From Tritrichomonas musculus (taxonomy: Eukaryota > Parabasalia > Tritrichomonadida > Tritrichomonadidae), in NCBI GenBank assembly GCA_039105265.1, contig JAPFFF010000012.1, positions 2,604,001 to 2,668,000 of the forward strand: 64,000 nt of DNA, in the 5' to 3' direction. The notes under the pieces were generated by a model. It did no database searches. It saw only the letters and a list, made by a program, of their open reading frames with translations, and had not been told where the DNA came from. Both the position numbers and the translations under genes were made by a program. Positions 59,161-64,000 of this stretch are shown here, piece by piece; the first letter of the stretch is position 1, and each line of letters starts with the position of its first letter.

Positions 59161-60960
59161 TTAATGATGCTTTTCAATGAAAGAGTCAATGCAAATTTCA
59201 AAAGCAACGACTGGTGTAGTTAATCCGAAATTAATGAGAACTTGTGGATGAATTACACCAATCCAGCCAATCTCATTACCTTTATAGTTTACTGCTGCTC
59301 TTTGTCCTTTGATGCATGTAGGAACATCTTGTGGAACAAGTTTAACATCAGCTGCATTGCAAGCATTCAAAACAAAGAATCTATCTAAAAGTTTATGAAT
59401 CTTATCGAAGCATGACTTAGTATCAGCAATCATGGCAGCAAAGTGATGCTCGTTTCTTGTTTTATTTTCTGCCTTTTCGTCGAGGAGAACAACATCATCA
59501 ATTAAATAAAGACGAAGTGGTAAAACACCCCTTGATTTTGGTTGATTAAATATGTAATGTGAAGTTGTAAGTAAGCATGGAAGTAACATTGTTCTTGGCA
59601 TTTCGAATTGTTGAGTTTTAGAGTTCATGATTTCAATGTGCGGTGTTTCTGGGAGAAGTAATTTGTCAAAGCAATCAGCCTTTGAGCATAATGAGAATGG
59701 GCAAATACCAATATATCTGCAAGCTGCAACTTCCTTGCTCAAACGATCGATGTATTCAGAACGAACAAGTGGAACACCTGATGGAATAATTTTCTTGTTT
59801 TGCTTGAAAACATTGTTGTATCCGAAAGAGATTGCAACATCTTCTGCGATATCGCATGGATGTAAAATATCTGAACGAATTGCTGGAACAGTGACCTTGA
59901 AGTGACGGCCATCGGAACTTGGTGATACTTGTAACATCATTTTTTCAAGAAGATTGTGAACTTGGTCAACAGTTAAATCTTGAATTGATGTAATTGTCTT
60001 GATGTATTCGAGATCTACATTGAAATCAATTGTGTCAAAGTTTGGAGTAGCTACAGTTTTTCCGTTTTTAATAACATTAACTTGTTCAATTGTGAAAGGG
60101 GTTGCTGTGTAAAGTGAAAAGGCTGAGCATAGGCATACTACAGCAATCATTGCTCGAGTTTGATCAAGAGCAGTGCATTCTATAAAAACATCTTTGGTAT
60201 CTAAAGTAATTTTTGTTCGATCTGAGTTAATAATTGGTGGCAATGACATTACACCTTCTGAATCACGAACAACTGGAAATAGTGGCTTTAATACAGTTTC
60301 TTCTTTATCTCCATTTTTAACTTTCTCTTCTAATAATGGTGTATATGCAGCTAAAGTATGATGAGCTTCTTCTATATTCTTGAAAAGCTGTCTACCATCA
60401 ACTTCAACTAATTCTTTATTTGGAATACCATTTAATGGAACAAATTTAATATCTTCTGGTTTTTCAGCAAGATATCGGAATGGTGGTTTACAGAGGTTAA
60501 GATCATGTGTACCAATTGAAGCAAAAAGACGTCTTCTGCAAAGATTATGGTGCAACTTATCTTGTAAGTCAATAAATGATTTATAATTTTCTTGTGTGAA
60601 TTTGATATTTCTTAAAACAGCGCATACGATGATTCCTCTTACTGAATCAACGGAATCTTCAATTGTGATTTCTAATTTTGGTGGAACAATGGTATAATTT
60701 GGATGTTCTCCACCTCTGAATACTTTTAAGGCCATTGCAATACTTTCAACAGAAAGAAGGTCTGGTCGATTGGCTGGTACATCTATTTTGTAATGTTTGA
60801 CTTTTGTTTTGTTGCCATTTTCATCTTCTTCTTCATCTTCAGTAACGTCATCTAATTCAAGTCCATATTGAAGGAGAAGTGTTCTGAGTGATTCGTCGTC
60901 CATGGGTTCGACTCCCATGAGCTCATAAAGAGAGTGCGGAAGAACAGAAACAATTGGCAT
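59161..60960 (-). CDS. Phenylalanyl-tRNA synthetase beta subunit, archaeal/eukaryotic type
   Basis: A 599-residue protein. I set the start at the ATG at 60960 (MPIVSVLPHSLYELMGVEPMDDESLRTLLLQYGLELDDVTEDE), which matches the conserved N terminus; the 14-residue extension further up starts at TTG. Family marks: FGLELD-type start, KHYKIDVPANRPDLLSVESIA (B5/B-domain zone), the B3/B4 editing region (VPLNGIPNKELVEVDGR, PVVRDSEGVMSLPPIINSDRTKI), the QVNVIKNG/FDVDLEYI segment, VPAIRSDILHPCDIAEDVAISFGYNN and the C-terminal VGVIHPQVL-like GWIGVIHPQVL. It binds and charges tRNA-Phe as a dimer of dimers with the catalytic alpha subunit, which is not in this window. Cytosolic translation. Length fits the eukaryote norm (~590). 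Confidence 0.95.
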   Translation of the reverse strand: MPIVSVLPHSLYELMGVEPMDDESLRTLLLQYGLELDDVTEDEEEDENGNKTKVKHYKIDVPANRPDLLSVESIAMALKVFRGGEHPNYTIVPPKLEITIEDSVDSVRGIIVCAVLRNIKFTQENYKSFIDLQDKLHHNLCRRRLFASIGTHDLNLCKPPFRYLAEKPEDIKFVPLNGIPNKELVEVDGRQLFKNIEEAHHTLAAYTPLLEEKVKNGDKEETVLKPLFPVVRDSEGVMSLPPIINSDRTKITLDTKDVFIECTALDQTRAMIAVVCLCSAFSLYTATPFTIEQVNVIKNGKTVATPNFDTIDFNVDLEYIKTITSIQDLTVDQVHNLLEKMMLQVSPSSDGRHFKVTVPAIRSDILHPCDIAEDVAISFGYNNVFKQNKKIIPSGVPLVRSEYIDRLSKEVAACRYIGICPFSLCSKADCFDKLLLPETPHIEIMNSKTQQFEMPRTMLLPCLLTTSHYIFNQPKSRGVLPLRLYLIDDVVLLDEKAENKTRNEHHFAAMIADTKSCFDKIHKLLDRFFVLNACNAADVKLVPQDVPTCIKGQRAAVNYKGNEIGWIGVIHPQVLINFGLTTPVVAFEICIDSFIEKHH

Positions 60961-60966
60961 TAGTGA
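60961..60966 (-). promoter_or_regulatory. Initiator TCACTA abutting the PheRS beta ATG
   Basis: On the minus strand the sequence is TTTTTTTCACTAATG; TCACTA fits the trichomonad initiator TCAYTW exactly. It would put the first transcribed base four nucleotides before the ATG, a very short leader. A second TCATTT lies ~40 bases further upstream at about 61002. Confidence 0.45.
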
Positions 60967-61700
60967 AAAAAAGGGGCTAAGAATGGCTTCAAATTTTTTC
61001 AAATGAGTAGCAACATTGATTCAGAAATTTGAATAAGTTCACAAAATTTGATACTTATAAATCTTTAATTAAAATAGATTGTAATATTCATTATTTTAAC
61101 TAGAGCTAATTGCTGTTTTTAAATTGTTTAACTCTTATGTTTGAATTATTGAATTGATATACGGCCATTTAATTATTATCTTGGGAAATGTTTAGCATTT
61201 AAATAAAAAATTAAATAAATTACATTTAAAATCATATTTTAAAATGTTTAAGCATATTTTGAAATATTTATATTTTTTCATGAATGAAATATTTTTAAAT
61301 TGTAAAAGACCAGCTTATCAACTTTTTCCAAACAATTGAAAAATTCTGAATTTTTTAATCGATTTAAAACTACAAAAATATGAAAAAGAAAAAAGCGTTT
61401 TGGTAAATCGATTGGTTGCATGTCCTAGATGTGATTAACAAAGAATAAAATAGGAATAAAATTAACAAAACCAGAAATAATCATTATAAAAAAATTCAAA
61501 AGTTTATTTTTGAATTTCAATTCAATTTTTTTGTATAAGCATTCAAAGAATCAACGTAATTCAATTATATATAAATATCAAAAAAAAAGATAGATCAGAA
61601 AGAAAAAGAACTTGACTTAAAAGTTCATAAAGTATCAATCCTTTTTCTTCATTTCTATAATAATATTCCTGATTCTTTTATACCTCTTATTCCAACTAAT
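60967..61700. other. Intergenic region upstream of PheRS beta
   Basis: AT-rich gap. Beyond the initiator-like motifs noted above I see nothing supportable. It leads into a decayed coding relic. Confidence 0.45.
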
Positions 61701-62164
61701 CTTTCAAAAGAATGGTGTGGTTTATATATAAATGCATTTTTCTTAGTTATCCCGCTTACAAAAATCGTTCTATTGTTGATTTTCCGCTTGAAGTATACAT
61801 CGAATATGAAATGGTTGATTCAGATACTGAAAGAAACCCATTTTTTATCGCTATTGATTCAAATATTATAGGTTGTAGAAGATCAAAATGTATGAATTAT
61901 TTCATTTCAAATTCTTTGGGAGTTGATGTTTCATTTAATGGTGGTGAATTAGCATCATATATATTTCTCTGATGCCAAAGCATATTGATTAAACTTAATA
62001 ACTTCTTCTAGTGAAGAAAATGAGCTTGGCAAAGATAGTTATTCTAATCATGGGTGTGATATGATCTATGAGCCAGATATTGATAATACAGAAGAAGAAA
62101 GTGAATTTATCAAATCTGGCCTTCGTCAAAATTCATGTGGGTTATTTAAAAATTAAGAATTATT

Positions 62165-62174
62165 AAAAGATTTT
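62165..62174 (+). repeat. Target-site duplication of the MITE, AAAAGATTTT
   Basis: Ten bases repeated at 62747-62756 on the right, immediately outside the inverted ends. Confidence 0.7.
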
Positions 62175-62746
62175 ACGCCTTCATTAATCGCCTTTACTTG
62201 TTAAATATCAATGGGCAGCGGTTATTCTCAGAAAATTAATCATGAAAATATATTTAAACTTTTAAAAATAAATGCTTTTAACATTTAATAAAAAATACTA
62301 ATTCAATGAATTTATTCAAAAAAATTGCAATTGAGAATACTCATAGAATAATGAAATTTGAACATACTCATAGAATTTGAAAATTTATGAAATTTGGTTG
62401 TAAAGTTTTCAAATTCTTGGGGCGAAAAAAGTGGCATTTTGGGCGGAAAAGTGACCAAAATAGGAAATTCAAAGGTTTATATGATCATTTGAAAGGAACC
62501 GCCGGGCGATGTAAAATGAATTGAAAGGTTTTCTCCGGGCAATATAAAATTCCTCAATTTTTGAATGTGACAAAAAATATTAAATCTTAAATTCATGTAA
62601 TCCTATTTTATATCATGAAATTAGGTAATTACCTAATTTAATATATATATATATTAAAAAAAAATAAAAAAAAAAAAATAAACGTACTCAATTCATAAAA
62701 ATAAATCGCCCTTGTTTTTAATTTTTTGGGCGAAAAATGAAGGCGT
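62175..62746. mobile_element. 572-bp MITE with 10-bp target duplication
   Basis: Ends read ACGCCTTCATTAATCGCC on the left and the inverse ACGCCTTCATTTTTCGCCC on the right (two mismatches). Both sides are flanked by AAAAGATTTT (62165-62174 and 62747-62756), a 10-bp duplication. The interior has no ORF and shows GGCG-type short motifs. A 9-11-bp TSD with inverted ends suits a Mutator-like non-autonomous element, but the TIR is unrelated to the complete MULE's. Confidence 0.75.
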
Positions 62747-64000
62747 AAAAGATTTTTTTAAAATGTATCCAAAATCATTTCCTACATGCAAAGCTTGTAA
62801 AATTGCTGATGGTTTATCTTGATGCAGAAATAATTCATGAATTATTCCAGTAGATATTATGGAGTATAGGTATAAGTTGATATATATTATTAATTGTCAA
62901 TTATTTGCTTTATAAATTGGTAAAATACACTCAAAAAGTATTTTAAAGAGAGGTTTTAGTGGAGTAAAAAAAGTCTTCAACATTTCTTTCTTCAACTTTA
63001 TTTTTTGTTCTTTCATTTGTATTCAAATAACTAAGCATGAATGTAATGCAGTATTTGGGACTGATTTATATGAGCAAAAGTAATTTAAATGAAAGTTCTA
63101 TTATTAAACACATCAATTTTCTGAAGGTAACTCTGAGAATAGCTTAACAAGCTATTCTATCTTGTTCATTCTAACGAATTAAATCTCATTCAAACAGTCA
63201 TAAAAACAAAATCTTCCTACAAATTGCTTCATTGTTCATTCAAAAGAGGAAACGATTGGGGTTTTGAAGTCAACTTGTATTTCAAGGCTATTTTTATTGA
63301 TATAAATACTTAATTTCCTCAATTTCCTTGAATTAGATTTATTTGGTCAATGTAAATGGTATTTCACCAATTTTTTTCCCATTGATTAATTTTTTAAAGC
63401 AAACATCGTCTTTCAAGTAGAAATTTGATACTTGATTGATGGGTGTTATGATGCTTGCCAAAGCAGAAAGATGCTGGAGAAGTCAACAATCATTTATAAA
63501 CTCGTTAAAATTGCAACTTCCAGGCTTGGTTCCCGTAAATCTCTGCTTTTCAGTTGTAATATTGGATTGTGACGATGTCAGAGGCACTGTTCGCACTGCC
63601 TGTATCGATATTCGTGTTTCATTTTTCATAGCAATCATCGAAAAACATTTGGCAGTATGATTCTTCTTCCCGCAATAATTTTGTTAACCGGAAATGTAGG
63701 CTCTTTTTGATTACACTTCCTCATTGAAATTTCATGATCGATTCACTATTAAGTGAAAAGGTCATGAAAAGTGTCTATTATTTCAATTCATAATTTTGTT
63801 TTATGCCAGATGGTAGATTGATAATGTTGATTTTGTTGGATATATAAAAAATGGAGATGTTCATTGTTTAGTTGAACACCCAAAAAATGGTTCTGATTTC
63901 ATTTTGATAAGTGGCAAAATGCGTTTATTGTGTGATCTTATATTAAAATGATGATTATCATTCTGATGTCAAAAATATTGGGGATGCTGAAAAAAATAAA
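62747..64000. other. Right edge: relic sequence, no intact gene
   Basis: After the MITE the sequence is a mix of decayed coding pieces and AT-rich filler. The frame at 63436-63660 starts at TTG and has no support. I see no intact gene up to the window end. Confidence 0.5.

Larger units (their letters stand above)
61640..63950 (+). pseudogene. Unidentified decayed coding relic, split by a MITE
   Basis: Several plus-strand segments read like protein but carry several stops: an ORF at 61712-61972 (VDFPLEVYIEYEMVDSDTERNPFFIAIDS), NELGKDSYSNHGCDMIYEPDIDNTEEE near 62020-62100, LLKDFFKMYPKSFPTCKACKIAD near 62750-62820, a segment near 63430-63560, and DFVGYIKNGDVHCLVEHP near 63830-63940. Codon-like composition is better than the surrounding AT desert. 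The frame before and after the MITE insertion is continuous, so the host sequence was once coding there. I cannot name the family. The segments may belong to one or more former genes, broken in several places. Confidence 0.4.

Noticed and set aside
60890-60925. GGGTTCGACTCCC, a T-arm-like hairpin
   Set aside because: Lies inside the PheRS beta coding region and has no other tRNA arms around it.

Overview
This looks like a eukaryotic protist nuclear contig, and a parabasalid is the best guess (Tritrichomonas-like rather than Trichomonas vaginalis, because it is so AT-rich). Every large ORF is uninterrupted and I saw no introns. TAA, TGA and TAG all end genes, which argues against ciliates. The protein set also fits: a two-repeat Myb protein, a Polo-like kinase, an archaeal/eukaryotic-type PheRS beta subunit, a BEACH protein, and very long low-complexity proteins. 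Two genes have a TCAYTW-type initiator close to the ATG. The assignment comes from style and gene content, not a database match.

Left part (1-13.5 kb): the 5' part of a coiled-coil protein on the minus strand, a giant tandem-pseudokinase protein with a 36-bp coding minisatellite, a long AT-rich desert, and a Myb transcription factor. From 14 to 19.3 kb is a graveyard of DNA-transposon relics (Pogo-like, mariner-like, one unidentified) with local duplications. At 19326-26648 sits an apparently complete Mutator-like element (MULE) with an 8-bp target duplication. Its terminal inverted repeats continue into inverted satellite arrays of a 135-bp unit, 9 copies on the left and 23 on the right.

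Centre and right (26.9-61 kb) is gene-dense: importin-beta-like HEAT protein, secreted thioredoxin/PDI-like protein, RRM protein, glycogen phosphorylase, tRNA-Lys(CTT), Polo-like kinase, an unknown 698-residue protein, a Pogo-like transposon with clear TIRs and a TA duplication but a broken transposase, a 3442-residue BEACH-WD40 protein whose BEACH domain is split by 19 copies of a 9-residue repeat, an RBBP9/YdeN-like hydrolase, a polyQ-Sel1 protein and PheRS beta. The last 2.3 kb holds a decayed, unidentified coding relic interrupted by a 572-bp MITE.

The genes are ordinary, mostly unrelated cellular functions (carbohydrate store breakdown, translation, nuclear transport, cell cycle, membrane traffic) with no operon-like relation. 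Most ORFs on offer with non-ATG starts were trimmed to the first credible ATG.
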